The notes beneath the pieces are model-generated. The model did not search any database, was not told the origin of the DNA, and was given only the letters and a program-made list of their open reading frames with translations. The position numbers and the translations under genes were made by a program. A stretch of DNA of 64,000 bases from Laccaria trichodermophora. Taxonomy: Eukaryota; Basidiomycota; Agaricomycetes; Agaricales; Hydnangiaceae. This document shows, one piece after another, positions 32,565 to 45,548 of the stretch (position 1 is the stretch's first letter; every line of letters starts with the position of its first letter). Location of the stretch: NCBI GenBank assembly GCA_018417955.1, contig JACTVC010000001.1:1922001-1986000 (forward strand). Direction: 5' to 3'.

Positions 32565-33984
32565 GGGATTGTGTTCTAACTTTATACGAAGAAATTACAA
32601 GGAAACAGTGCCTTTGTAGACTTTTGTAACTCCCTTGAGCTTTTATTATGCCTCTGATTCAATCCAAACTAGCCTTAAAGACACTTCAAGCATGCTCACT
32701 TGGATTCCTCAGAAATAGTAGAGAGCTCTCTTACTAACTGATGAGACAACCTTACAAAAGCTTAGTGATCCCCACTTAACATGCTGGTTCTGGGCATATG
32801 TTACTTATGTCTGCAAAGAAAAGTCCTTTAAATTGATTACAAATTTATCCACTACCTCAGATGCTACTGGGAGTGCGACAGCTGGTCAACACAGGGGATA
32901 ATTCCTTATGTTTCAGCCTGGGCATGTCCTCTTTTTATACTATTCTATGTTTTATATATATATTTACACATCTGTGCATTGTCTGAAAGGTTGGACGAAT
33001 TAATACTGATTTTTAGTAAAGGTTTGAATTGGCTCAGTTGTGTGTGGCACAGCTGAGCTGACTTCTTTTAAGTTTTCATAGTGTTTTCTCTATTGTGACA
33101 ATGTGACACATCAGTATTGATGCATACACAGGAATCACCATACATGATTTTCACAATTGGTTCACCTGAGGCAAACAGTCTGCTTAGTGATTTTCTCTCT
33201 ATTATTAGATGCTGCGCATGGGTCTCAGACCACATGGCAAATTGTTCATAGTTTTTCTCTCTTGGTAGACTTCGGAATATTTGATGAAGGCGAGTTTACT
33301 TGGGTCAATGATGCCATGATTTGTGATGCATTGATGTGTGTGATGCGCGTGATGCGTCTGATGTGTCTCACCACATGACTTCTTGGATCATGTGTCATAG
33401 CATGTGACTGAATGACTTCTTGTGTCAGGTACATGTTGAGCTTCTACACTCGTGCGTCTCTCTTTGAATTAATATCTTTTAATCTATAGTAAAATGAGAC
33501 CCTGGTTCGGTGTAAACTCCAACACCCTGTGCTGAGGTGTCTTTACTCTAGAACACTCTATAGTGTACTATTTCATGGTAGTGTAGCCTTTTATTAGACT
33601 TTGAGTGTATTGAAGTGATTCAATCATGAACCAACTACAATTCCTACTGCCTAAGGCATGCACATTTCTTGGATGTAGGTTGTGTCTAACAATCCTTATG
33701 ATCATCATGACTGTATTTCTACTATAGGAGGTTTTAAAGGAGAAATTGCTAAAATTCGCATTTTTATGGGTGTATTGTTACACTCTGTATCACCCTGAAA
33801 GTGTTACCCACAATCAGCACCATCCTCCAACTTTTCCCAATTTTTCTGCTATTTTCTGGCTATTTTAGTACATATTACTATATTAGGAAATGCACCCTGG
33901 ACCCTGAAGATGTTCCCCAAAATCAACTTCAGTAATGAGCACCATCCAAGTAAAAAACACTCCAAGTCCTGGTCCAATCCTGAT
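32565..33984. other. Unassigned non-coding stretch
   Basis: There is no recognisable gene. A GATGCATTGATGTGTGTGATGCG simple repeat lies near 33315-33370. A segment near 33840-33905 resembles one near 31310-31375, in line with the direct repeat that follows. Confidence 0.4.
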
Positions 33985-34289
33985 TAATTTCCTATGATAC
34001 AATAATTGTAGCCCCCTTTGTTAGTTTTTTAAATGTGTGGAAATCATATTATTTGGTGTTGTTTCCATACAGAAAAATGCAAGAAAAGAAAAGAAAGAAG
34101 AAAAAAAAGCCAGCTGTGCAAAAGATCTTTAACCTCATATCTCCACAATGGGACCACTTTAGGACAGAATTCAAACAGATCCTGAAAGCTACAGTGCAGG
34201 GCTACAACTTTTGTTTTTGGCCATTTTCGGTAATTGGTCATGTGACCATTGTCCCAATATGCCATCAGATGGACCCTGACAGAAGCCAA

Positions 34290-34600
34290 TGAAAAGGGCA
34301 GACCCACAATGAAAGGTGCCCAATGAAAAGGGCTGGCCAGCAATGAAAAGCAGCCAATGAAATACTGGAGCAATGAAAAGTGCCCAATAAAAGAGCTGGC
34401 CAGCAATGACAAGCAGCCAATTAAAATGCCAGAAGCAATGAAAAGGGCTGGCCTGCAATGAAAAGTAACCAATAAAAACAGCAATGACAAGCAGCCAATT
34501 AAAATGCCAGAAGCAATGAAAAGGGCTGGCCTGCAATGAAAAGTAACCAATAAAAAAGGCTAGCCACCAATGAAAAGCAGCCAATGAAATACCAGTGGTG
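34290..34600. repeat. AATGAAAAG minisatellite
   Basis: A tandem unit of about 25-30 bp (GGGCTGGCCAGCAATGAAAAG with GCAGCCAAT) is repeated about ten times, including one larger internal duplication. The same unit occurs inverted at 38820-39020 at the other end of the foldback. Frames across it are repeat translations. Confidence 0.7.
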
Positions 34601-37600
34601 GTGCACAATCCTTGGTATGTGTGATGACCAATGACATGCTGTGACAGAGCATCACAGGCCCAATTTCTTGAGACATTGACCTTGTACTGTCTACAACACC
34701 AATTCAATAATTTTTTCGCAATGGGTTTGACTGAATTAAGTGAATGAATCTATTCAGAGAGTTTTCCATGTAGCAATTGCATTTATTGCTCCAAAAATGC
34801 GAAATCAGTCTGTTTTCCCTGCCAAATCAGGCAGTTTGAAGAGATTGGAATATAACTTTTCAACAACAGCACATACGAACATGATTTTCAGACAGATTTT
34901 ACTTAGAATTTAAATTCCAATCGATCTACAGGTCCAGAAATTTTATTTGTGACCCCTGTGCTGAGATACCCTTGAAAATTGGTACTTTAAGGCTAGTAAT
35001 TAAATTTCTGGACCTGTAGGATTGGGGCCACATAGTAATTGATGATTTTATCTCTGCAAACCTAAGCCCAAATCCTATCCATTGTGAAGCTCTATAGCTT
35101 GAGAGGCAACCTTGGGCCAATAGGTGCTGCATAGCCACCAAAGTGAAATATACTGTATATTCTTATACATTTGAATAGAGAATATCTATACAATTCTGGT
35201 GCACTTTTTCTTTTGTAAATCGGTGGAGAAATGACTGAGCTACATCATTTACAAGTTTGGGCTATCTATGATTGGTGGCCAAAACAGGCACCTTCCCTCC
35301 CAATTTGGCAGACTTCCCAGATAGCTCAAACTTGTAAATGATGTAGCTCAGTCATTTCTCCACTGATTTACAAAAGAAAAAGTGCACCAGAATTGTATAG
35401 ATATTCTCTATTCAAATGTATAAGAATATGCAGTATATTTCACTTTGGTGGCTATGCAGCACCTATTGGCCCAAGGTTGCCTCTCAAGCTATAGAGCTTC
35501 ACAATGGATAGGATTTGGGCTTGGTTTGCAGAGATAAAATCATCAATTACTATGTGGCCCCAATCCTACAGGTCCAGAAATTTAATTACTAGCCTTAAAG
35601 TACCAATTTTCAAGGGTATCTCGGCACAGGGGCCACAAATAAAATTTCTGGACTTGTAGATCGATTGGAATTTAAATTCTAAGTAAAATCCATCTGAAAA
35701 TCATGTTCATAGGCCATGGTGCCATGTCTGGAACCAAAAAGATGCCCGATTTGGATAATTCTCAAAGTGGTAGTGCCATCAAACCCTACTTTCCATTTCA
35801 GAATTTATGTCCACATCCAGCTTATTGTGAACAAATTAGGCATCTTTTACGTGTGACACCTTGCTTGAGTCACATGATTACTAATACTAATTCTGCATGC
35901 TCAACATGTATCTTGCCTGTTACTGCACCAATTTCTGTTGTTGAACATGCAAAGTAGCACTAAAAAATAGGTCATTTCAGAGGTACTCGTATTGAGGAAG
36001 AGCACAAAGCAGGAAATGTCAGATCAGAAACAAAAAATCAAATGGAAGAAACATCTGTATCCCTCCATGATGTCTGGTTCTCACCTACTCAGGATCCTAA
36101 TTTTGAAGCTATGGCTCCCTGATTATCAGGAAAGGCCAATTGTAAGAATAATTTCTATAAAATTCAGAGCACCTTGAATTTTTTACCATAAATTAACTAA
36201 ACAAAGTGGCAGAATGAATTGATAAAAGGAGAAAAATTTAGCAGAGGATTTAACTATGCTGCAGAATTCTTGAACCATTTTTATACATTTATAATGAGAG
36301 TATGGGGAATCAACATCACTAACAGCCCTGGGGAAAGAAAATTTGGAGAAAAGTAAATATGTCTGCACTCTCAACTTGCATCAATTTCCTTGGCATCCAT
36401 GTCCTCAGGCATGGTTATATACACTAACTCACAATAAAGAATGTCACATGATTTTTTTTACAAAGTTGGTGCTATAACACAAGAACCAAACATTTTCAGA
36501 ACTGTGATCTGGTGTATGGAACATGGCTAAAGAGGTGTAGATTGTATATACCAAGTCTAGGAATGAACAATTTAAAACTCAGGATAAGGCAGGGAATTGA
36601 CTGTGACAAGTGCCAAAAATGGGATGCAACAAAGTGGGAAATTCTGAATGACTGCAACCTACCAAAAGCAATTCACAACTTGAGGAGCAGGTACTTTTAA
36701 CACTGGGTCTCCCTGCTATTGTTATGAGCTTCATAAAGTCTCTGGGCTAAAAAAATTCTATATCCTCCCCCTAAAAGGTAAATTTGAACTTGTTCTCCAC
36801 TTTATGTATTTTTCACTCAATATACTTGTTGGAATGAGGCAAAATGACTCCCCATTAATATTTGTAGTGTGTATAACATAAAAGGTAGGTAGAAATGTTT
36901 GAATTAACATTGCATGATGTTTGTAGAAGCAAATTCCCAGAGTTTTTCTGGAACTAAACAAGTATTTACAACATTGGTCCTTCTTTTCTGCAAGAAGAAA
37001 AAATGCTACCATCCTTTTGAGTTAATCCATGGAGACTCAGGATGTCTTTTAAACAATGCCTGAAGTATAGCTTGATAGCAAATAAATTTACATTGGATAT
37101 AACTTGAAAAGTCCTCAATAAAAGTGCATTTTGCATAGAGCAAGAAAGGTGTGGGGTCTCAGATCCTTGTACAAATAGAACCTCTGTTTATTTCTTTGGG
37201 ATAGTGTTCCTAGATATGAGAAGTGCCTTGTGAGGTATTTTCAGCCCCAATTCACCAAGAAAAATGTCAAGGATTGGTCCAGGATGATTGCTCTATGCAA
37301 AATGTACTTTTATTGGCCACTTTTCAAGTTATACCCAGTGTAAATCTATTTGCTATTATATCATACTTCAGGTGTTGTTTAGAGGACATTCTGAGCTTCC
37401 ATGGATTAACTCAAAAGGGTAATAGCATTTTTTCTTCTTGCAGAAAAGAAGGACCAATGTTGTAAATACTTGTTTAGTTCCAGAAAAACTCTGGGAATTT
37501 GCTTCTACAAACATCATGCAATGTTAATTCAAACATTTCTACCTACCTTTTATGTTATACACACTACAAATATTAATGGGGAGTCATTTTGCCTCATTCC

Positions 37601-38390
37601 AACAAGTATATTGAGTGAAAAATACATAAAGTGGAGAACAAGTTCAAATTTACCTTTTAGGGGGAGGATATAGAATTTTCTAGCCCAGAGACTTTATGAA
37701 GCTCATAACAATAGCAGGGAGATCTAGTGTTAAAAGTATCTGCTCCTCAAGTTGTGAATTGCTTTTGGTAGGTTGCAGTCATTCAGAATTTCCCACTTTG
37801 TTGCATCCCATTTTTGGCACTTGTCACAGTCAATTCCCTGCCTTATCCTGAGTTTTAAATTGTTCATTCCTAGACTTAGTATATATAATCTACACCTCTT
37901 TAGCTATGTTTCATACACCAGATTATAGTTCTCAAAATGTTTGGTTCTTGTGTTATAGCACCAACCTTGTAAAAAAAATCATATGACATTCTTTATTGTG
38001 AGTTAGTGTATATTGAGTAAAACCTCCAAGTTTACACCCAGAGGAACCTTCAGCAGAGAATTTCACTTATTTCTTTTGGCCAAAATGCACAATGTAAATT
38101 TTACAGTGGAAAGCACTACTAGGATTATCCAGTTCTACTTCAAGAAAAAGGAGGCGCATGATCTGCTTTAATTCTGCAAGAGAGGATCAGATGTAAGCAT
38201 GTGCAGGAAGAGGTGGAAGGGGAAAATGTCAATTCTCATAAATTCTTTCCCAATCTATTCATTTGAGTTATATCCATACTTTCTGGTGTTTATAAATTTA
38301 TAAGTGGTGGTGTGAGATTTTTGGTGCATAAAAATGTAAGTAGGAGAGTAAGAAGAAGTCAGAGCAAATATATTTTTGAGAAAAGAACTT

Positions 38391-38472
38391 GCAGCCTGTG
38401 GCAATTGAACTGGAGACCTCACCATACATTACCAGTTTCAGTCAAATCTTTTCGTTGAGCTAAGTCACTCCT
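38391..38472 (-). ncRNA. tRNA-like remnant with A- and B-box-like words
   Basis: On the minus strand the order is TTAGCTCAACG (A-box-like), about 45 nt, then AGTTCAATTGCC (B-box-like, one base off consensus). Flanking GGTCTCC and GAGTGAC parts are tRNA-like, but there is no paired acceptor stem. It lies just inside the right outer arm of the foldback. It may be a SINE or tRNA pseudogene fragment. Confidence 0.4.
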
Positions 38473-39689
38473 TTGGTGGACAAGCTATGGAGTTTTTGAT
38501 TTTTGATTCTTTTTGAAATTGGTTCCAGACATGGCACCATGGCCTGTTCATATGTGCTGTTGTTGAAAAGTTATATTCCAATCTCTTCAGACTGCCTGAT
38601 TTGGCAGGGAAAACAGACTGATTTCGCACTTTTGGAGCAATAAATGCAATTGCTACATGGAAAACTCTCTGAATAGATTCATTCACTTAATTCAGTCAAA
38701 CCCATTGCAAAAAAATTATTGAATTGGTGTTGTAAACAGTACAAGGTCAATGTCTCAAGAAATTGGGCCTGTGACACTCTGTCACAGCATGTCACTGGTC
38801 ATCACACATACCAAGGATTGTGCACCAGCAATACCAGGAGCAATGAAAAGTGCCCAATAAAAGAGCTGGCCTGCAATGAAAAGTGCTCAATGAAAAGGTG
38901 TGGCCAGCAATCAAAAGAAGCCAATGAAAATACCAAATGCAATGAAAGGTGCTCAATGAAATGGGCTGGCCTGCAATGAAAAGTGGTCAATGATAACTTG
39001 TGACCAGCAATGAAAAGTTATTGAAAATCACAAGGCCTTTTATAAAAAAAATCTTCATCATAACATGGCCTGGGATATACTCATGGCAGACAAAAGTGAA
39101 TGCAGACACTATTTTTGCACTATTTTTGAATATAGTAACAACAAGCCCAAGGTCTTGGACAGAGAAATTGAGCATATTTCAGATGCTTTTGAAGGGTGAT
39201 TTTTATCTTTTTTAAATCCCATCCTTCCCCCTTTTATGGCAAGATCTTAAGATGCATCAAAATTGTATCTATGTAAGAAGATTTTATTTCGCCATGAAAT
39301 TTTACCAGGATACAGATGAGTTCTGGTGAAGTAATTCTTGATAACAAACCTAAGCCTTATGTTGCTTCTATCAGCTGTAATTGGTGATACTTCACAAATT
39401 TTGAAATTTTATAATCTTTCTTCAGTGAGTGCAGAATCTCACTTTATCAAGTTTTTTTAAGACATTATTGGAGCTCAATACATGGTACTTCAGCTCACCA
39501 AGTTTTGCATTTCTAGCTTGCAGAATGGTTGAACTATTGCTTCACAAAGTTTCAGAGCTGTGGGAATCATGATCACTTTTGTCAGTCATGAGTATATGAT
39601 ATGCTTTTCATTAAACTATGTGGTATTATGCACAAGGCCCTCTAGGCCAAGGCCACAGTTACATGATAAGATGTGGTAGGGACTAGTCA

Positions 39690-40010
39690 ATCACTGTGAA
39701 CTTCCCTGGATTCGCAGACATATTCCGACCACCTAACACACCCCTTCCAGCACCCGCTCTAGCACCTGCTGTTCCTGCTCATGCTTCTCTGATCAACTCC
39801 CCACACCGGTGTGTCCCTCCACCACCCATGAAATTGGATGACTTTTGTTGGTGGTATGACCTCTCAGATGGAATCAAGAAGAAGCTTTGCAACATACAGA
39901 TTGCTGGGCCACATGTTCTTTGCCTTATTTCTGATCCTGACTTTTGAGGCAAAGGGAAACTGTCAATCAGAGAGCTGGCCTCTGTTTGTGATGCACAACT
40001 CCACTGGAAT
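39690..40010 (+). pseudogene. Fragment of an unknown Agaricomycete protein
   Basis: Readable sequence includes FADIFRPPNTPLPAPALAP, MKLDDFCWWYDLSDGIKKKL and QIAGPHVLCLISDPDF, then an in-frame TGA and GKGKLSIRELASVCDAQLHW. I recognise the LSDGIKKKL...GPHVL pattern from expanded hypothetical proteins but cannot name a function. It is truncated on both sides. Confidence 0.45.
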
Positions 40011-40137
40011 CATGATGTTGCAACTCATACTTAGTTTACTTGATACCTGCTTGATGATACTTTGCTTTGACAGCTGAATTACAAACAATTTGTATGGTAC
40101 TTTACATTCAAACATAACTTGTGTGTTGAAAAAAGTC

Positions 40138-41166
40138 CTATGTTGTCTCTGGGGTGATCTCTTCACAAGCTTTGTACAACTCATAGTAATGGGACATGTA
40201 CATAAAAAATGACAGCCCACAATGACAGAGGTGTGATTTGATGATGGAGAAAGCCAGTTCAATTGGCTGATAATCAGGAGAGTATGGCAGGAGGTATACA
40301 ATTATACAGCCTGTCAATATGTCTGTCATGACAGGTACAATGGAATGTGATTGTTATTTACTCACTGTAACTGTGTACCAGAGCTGTGACCTCTTCAGAA
40401 TGATGGATTCTGGCATTATCAAGAAGAAGGACACTGTGAGGACCAGGGAATGGGGTTGTGAGGGGAAGCTGGGAGAAAAATCAGTTATTCTATCGCTAAA
40501 CTACATTCAAGGTCACATACCACATCATCATGGAGGTATTCAAGGAATGTGTCATGTCTCAAAGAGCCCTCAACAACTCTCGACACAATTTATCTAGAGA
40601 CAGGGCAGCAAATATCTGTATCTCCAAACAAAAGAGTCATGTTGTTCAACCTGTTCCCAAACAGGGGCCCTACCTCATAACCAAGTGTATGTGTGATCAT
40701 CTTTTGATACCTCATCAATCAGAAGCAGGTAATTTGGAGGGTATTGACCATGTGACAGATAAAATCGGCACCTAGGAAAGGGTCCCTTTCAGCAGCCATC
40801 TTTTGGACATGTTTGACATTGAGCCCAGCACGTTCAAGTGTCCGATGAAGGGTAGTGAGTGACATGGAGAGCTCATGATGTTGTTCTAGTCATCGTGAAT
40901 ATTCATCCAAGAAGAGGGTGGGCTTATGTTGTGCTAGTCACAGCAGATAATCACAGTCCCTTCTAGCGAGTGTCCTAGGCCATCCATGGCCAATAGCTTC
41001 TGCTTTAGCAATGCTTCCAGTGCGTAGTTTTCAGTGATGAGTGCGGTATAAAGTGCAGATGGAGAAGGCTGTAATTGCAGCTATGTTGTAGACAGTATCA
41101 CGTCCATGGTCCACAAGTTGCAGAGCTGCTTCTTTCAGATCATCACTGATCTTTTGATAGACCATA
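40138..41166 (-). pseudogene. IS630/Tc1-type transposase, decayed
   Basis: Reading the minus strand from about 41166: MVYQKISDDLKEAALQLVDHGR (helix-turn-helix start), then in shifting frames GHGWPRTLARRDCDYLL, TLFLDEYSR and SMSLTTLHRTLERAGL. The C-terminal catalytic block is GCIIVYLLPYSPDYQPIELAFSIIKSH. The PDxxPIE motif contains the last catalytic acid of the DDE fold. Several frameshifts and stops separate these parts. I did not find intact terminal repeats. Confidence 0.65.
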
Positions 41167-41859
41167 GATGAGTGGCAGAAGGAGTTTCTGACAACAAGGC
41201 TTTGTGGAGGTGTGCTGAAAGAGGACTTGTGACATTATGTCATGCACATGGCTCACATAGGTCAGCTATTGAAACTTTTTTATTTCTAAATGTCATTATT
41301 ATTGAAAATCACTATAAAACAAACCTATGGGAATTTTTTTATTTTGACAGTGTGTTCGCCTATTGTGTGAAGACAACGTCCAAATGGAAAAAAATTGTTG
41401 TTACTATTTTTAAAATGTGTTGTAAGGTACATCCACAGGACAAAAGGCTGTTAAGAATTAAAATTTGTCAATGGCATGGATTTCAGGAACAATTCAGTTT
41501 GTCTCTTCAGCATGAGGCAAAACTTTAATTTTTAACAAAAGCTTTGCCTATGGAACAGAGTTGTGGACAAAGTTAAACAATAAGCATATCAATTGTTTTT
41601 ATTCTGTCAGCCCCCTTGAACAATTGGCAAATATGCTGTCAAAATAAAAATTGTCCCATTTATCTGACCTAATTACATACAAGGTGCAAAAATGATAATT
41701 TTGTCAGGGAATCTGTCCAATGCTTCACTTCACTGCCTGATTGTCCCTTGTTTGAGGTGACAGCAGCCTCATATGCAAGGAGCCTCTCATCTGGGTTGGC
41801 CTTAGTCATGGTTTCCCCAATGACCTTAAACAGTTCAAGGCCCTCATATTCCTAGATTG

Positions 41860-42800
41860 TCATTCAGATATCACATCATGAAGCAAGGATAGCAGAAATT
41901 GCACAGAAATTAATTTGAGGATAACATTCCCTAGCTGGTAGATATCAGCCTTTAAGGGACTATATAGAATGTCAGGGGTCACCATTTCAGGCACTGACCG
42001 ATCCTGGCCAATTTGCCCGATCTCGTGGCAGTTGTTCTTAGAGTAATACCGAAGGGATAAATCAAAGTCGATGAAAAAATACTTGACCGGTCTGACCGAC
42101 CAGTGATCACGCCAAATGATTAGGCAGACACCATCAGCAGTTTGCCAGTCCCCAAAATGGAAACCAGTTGGTATCACCCAAGAGGTTTCCATCATGAGGT
42201 TAAACCAACATGCATCACTAGGAAGGGCATGAGCAAATGGGAGGTCTGAGGAAGTAAAAGTATCACACCAATATGCAATGTTATGTTCATGCATAAGCTT
42301 GAGGCCCTGATAAAGCAGGATTGTAAGTATACCTCATGGAAAATTGTGCCTGACTCTACCTTCAGCCATTGCTGAAACATTTCAGCAACTTCTCCTACAC
42401 ATCAAAACAGGAGTTCGTCAAATCCAAGAAGCATAGGCATAACCATCAAAGTGATTTCATCAGTGTCCAGGAGGAGTAAAATGTCCAATATCAGTACAGC
42501 ACAGTTTCTAGGATCCTGGCACAAGGCCTCTGATGACAGGTGCAATGCAATTGGGATCTCTTCTTTCCAAGTAGGGACTTCCTTGATGATGACCCTTGCA
42601 CCGTCGTGAATTCTGACTGCATCCATTATTCTGCCGGTCTGAGAAACATAAGTCGATACACCCATGGAGATTAAGACTAAAGGAATGTACCAGTTCGGAG
42701 GGCATCCTCTGGCTTGCAATCAAAAATGTCATTGAGTATTGACCTTTTCTGCCCTGTCCAAGATGGCACCCAATCTGGGTCATATTGCAGTCGTAAACAG
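41860..42800 (-). pseudogene. Kinase-like protein, probably decayed
   Basis: Minus-strand blocks in order are PSWTGQKRSILNDIFD, RIMDAVRIHDGARVIIKEV (ATP-binding-lobe lysine region), LSSEALCQDPRNCAVLILD, MFQQWLKVESGTIFHEVYLQ and MHEHNIAY. After a likely GT-AG intron near 42210-42270 comes DACWFNLMMETSW, then WSVRPVKYFFIDFDLSLRY, GQDRSVPEM and KADIYQLGNVILKL. This is the layout of Agaricomycete protein-kinase-fold proteins. The catalytic HRD appears as a non-canonical Y-x-D and DFG as DFD. Gaps between frames suggest either unrecognised introns or decay. It lies among transposons and is probably not functional as a kinase. Confidence 0.55.
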
Positions 42801-42807
42801 TACCCAT

Positions 42808-43872
42808 GTGAGAGAAGAAAAGGCTGTTGCTTCACTAATACCTCTTCATGGCCATTTCTCAGCCAAGTTTACATTTGGTTGATGTCAAGTTGCAAGATCA
42901 CAAAGTTGAAAGAGGACCCCTGAAATTCATGTCAAATCCCTGATCCCTATCCAGAGGAAAATTGAAGAAATATTGGAAAATCCATGAGTCAAATGTCCAG
43001 ATAAAAATCCCCTAAGCTATGGGGGGCCTGATCTACATCTGGATAGAAAATGGACAAAATGAATGTAGTCCGTAATTATCTTCATCAACTAAAATCATAA
43101 TCTAAAGTGTTGAGCATCTACACTAAGAATGCTGGAAAGGGTACCACTCATGCTTGGGCAAGCGATACATCTACTATCACTGCAATCTCAAATTTGCTGG
43201 TACAAATATTCAAGCACATGCATGGGTTACATTTTCATGCAAAATCTCAAGGGCAAGCTGCATATCTCAAGATTTGGCCTCTTCTTGTTGTCACAGTTTC
43301 TCTGCACCCTTACCCACTCACCAACTGCAACAAATGATGGCAGGATGATAGTGATAACCCAGCAAGACCACAAACTGTTCAAAACTCTCACCTTGCATTG
43401 AGGGGAGGTAAAGTTGGCAGTTCAAGCATTGAGCGGGAGGAAGAAAAAGGGTGGTAACAACATTGAAATGGGGACAGATGATGAGGAAGATTAGATATTA
43501 CAGTCTTACATTGGAATTTAAGGCCTTTGGGTGGCAGAAGCCTTGCCTACACACATATACTATGCCTGATGTAATGTCTGGATATAATTGAGGAAAATCC
43601 TATGCCTGATGCCATATCCAGAGGAGTTTTGGGAAGTATTGAGAAATTCTGTCTGGAAGAAAATTATCAAATTTGACAATTTTCAGATCAGGGATCCAAC
43701 ACTACTTTCAGGGGTCCTGTTGAAAGTCACCCCATGTCACCCCCCAAACCAAATACTAACAAGCCATCACATTCCCTGGCACCTGCAGGGCACCAACGTT
43801 TGCATCAAAGATGTGTTGATCATGGTTGATGAGCTGGAAGAATTTTATGGAGGTGCTTGCTTGCCCTCATGG
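42808..43872. other. Coding-like debris
   Basis: Short plus-strand frames (for example 43107-43401 and 43588-43880, with VCIKDVLIMVDELEEFYGG) have protein-like composition but many breaks. I cannot assign a family. MITE copy 3 interrupts the last one. Confidence 0.35.
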
Positions 43873-43880
43873 GTTGCTCA

Positions 43881-44709
43881 TAGTGTTCACAGGTCTGGTT
43901 AAGTCCAGATTTTTGCCCCAAAAACGCGCAACCGTGGACCACAACCGGTCCAGGACTGACCCAGATATTGAGGGAACTGAACCAGATCACCTAGGACTGG
44001 TCTTTTGCAGTCCATGGACCATGTTCAGACCGATTCAGACCGGTCTTTTTGCATAAAATTTGTCATAGCAATATAAACCATTTGTATCTCAATTATTATT
44101 ACTCTAAAAAATAAACTGGTTATATATCATAGTAAAACATATAAATATCCATCATTCCACCAATTCTTAAGAAATTTAATGAAGGTTTGACATAGCTATG
44201 TCTGAAACCAAATTACATCTCCTAAAGACTCAGGCAGAATGTAATGTGGCAACTGTAAATTATTTGATGCATACCATATATTGATAGATGGTGAGCATAT
44301 TTTCATAGTTAAAATGTCAATATCCAAAAATTGAATCAAGCTAAATGATGAAAGTTTGAGTGAGTTAGAATTAAAGTCATTCTGGTACAAGTTGCACAAA
44401 CAAGTATTTGTGCCAAAATGGATTTGGTTATATCTTTCTCAGTTCTTAACCGTTTTTGATGAACCAGAAACCCAATTAAAGGTGAAAAACGTGGTTACAA
44501 GGCTATGTAACGCACGTGACCGTTTAACCAGTTGCAACCGATTTAAACCAGTCTTTGATCGATTTTAAAAGATTTTTGAAATGAGGCAACCAGCAACCAG
44601 ACCAACCCCAAATTTGGGCAACTGCAACCGAAAAAAGACTGGACCATGGTCCGGTTCAGTCCAGTCCATGTTTTTTTTTTGGTCCTATGGACCGGACCTG
44701 TAAACACTA
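43881..44709. mobile_element. hAT-like MITE, copy 3
   Basis: The element is 829 bp with ends TAGTGTTCACAGG and CCTGTAAACACTA between 8-bp direct repeats GTTGCTCA (43873-43880 and 44710-44717). It has the same length and orientation as copy 2. It is non-coding and inserted in coding-like debris. Confidence 0.88.
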
Positions 44710-44717
44710 GTTGCTCA

Positions 44718-45229
44718 TGAGCCCACCTCTCGGTGGTTGGGTCCATGTTCAAGTGCAAATTGACCAATTATATCATGACCTATGAATCTCTTGCAAAGAC
44801 AATATCCAACATGGTTCGCCTCACTTTATCAGACAAAGGAGGGAGTTCTTTTTTGTCTTGTTACAAGATTTGGTGTCATGGTCTCTGGCAGGACAAGCGG
44901 ATCCAAGTCTTGATGTGCCAATTTTCTGAAAAATTCATACCTGGCTTGCGTGCTTCACACTTTGCTTCCACTTCACATTTCCAAGAAATGGATATAAGTG
45001 CCTGGTGAAACTACTTATGGAAAGCCTTGACAAGCTCAGAAATTTATGTGGTGCCATCTCGTTGAGCCCAAGTCCAGTCATTGCAGACACCAGAGTACAT
45101 CATTCCCTCTCAATGGCTGCCTGGTCAATGCCTCCCGTAGAACAAGCCATGCATACTTTCCAATCTGTTTCTGTTCACGTTACTCACAGATGACCTTGAG
45201 GAAGAGACCAGTCTAAATTGGGCAGCAGC
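44718..45229 (+). other. Coding-like sequence interrupted by the LTR element
   Basis: The frame containing TDDLEEETSLNWAA runs up to the insertion site and continues after the LTR element as VFSLEGYLEDSVSTTPDLE (50334-50420) if the element and one GCAGC copy are removed. No family is recognised. Confidence 0.35.
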
Positions 45230-45548
45230 TGTGATATAGGATTGGAAGGGAATGCCCAGAGGCCATAGTCAAACAGTGATATATAGCTAGATTTGGATAT
45301 CTTACATAATATATTGATCTTTTGTCTTGAACCACCACCTTGTCAGCAGTCTTGCCATCCTCTTGCACTACATGTAGTGCTTTGTATAACTGTACTTCCT
45401 ACAGTATGCATAATCATGTTGGGCCAGCTGAGTATCTTGTAACTGCTCATTGCTCACTCATGGGTGTTGATCCCAGATCCACCCATTCTTGCCTCCTCCT
45501 TCCCTCTTGGCTTCAGCTATGCGAGAAGTTCAGAGTGAACGCTTCACA
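45230..45548. repeat. Left LTR
   Basis: It begins TGTGATATAGG and ends CTTCACA, so it has the usual TG...CA ends. It is a direct repeat of 50010-50328. Confidence 0.9.

Larger units (their letters stand above)
34280..39030. repeat. Nested palindrome complex
   Basis: Three inverted pairs can be read. The outer pair is about 34280-34868 with 38515-39030; both carry a GGCTGGCCTGCAATGAAAAG minisatellite at their outside ends. An inner palindrome is about 34868-35270 with 35316-35717. A second inner palindrome is about 36418-37145 with 37288-38018. The arms are long and similar. The outer pair looks like the terminal arms of one foldback element of about 4.7 kb that has been hit by, or built from, two further palindromes. 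There is no transposase. Confidence 0.7.

Noticed and set aside
30825..34285. Direct repeats 30825-31080 and 33985-34285 as LTRs of one element
   Set aside because: They are too diverged, no TG...CA ends or target duplication are visible, and the interval holds no LTR-element features.
34290..34600. CRISPR-like array
   Set aside because: The units are contiguous degenerate minisatellite copies without unique spacers, in a eukaryotic genome.
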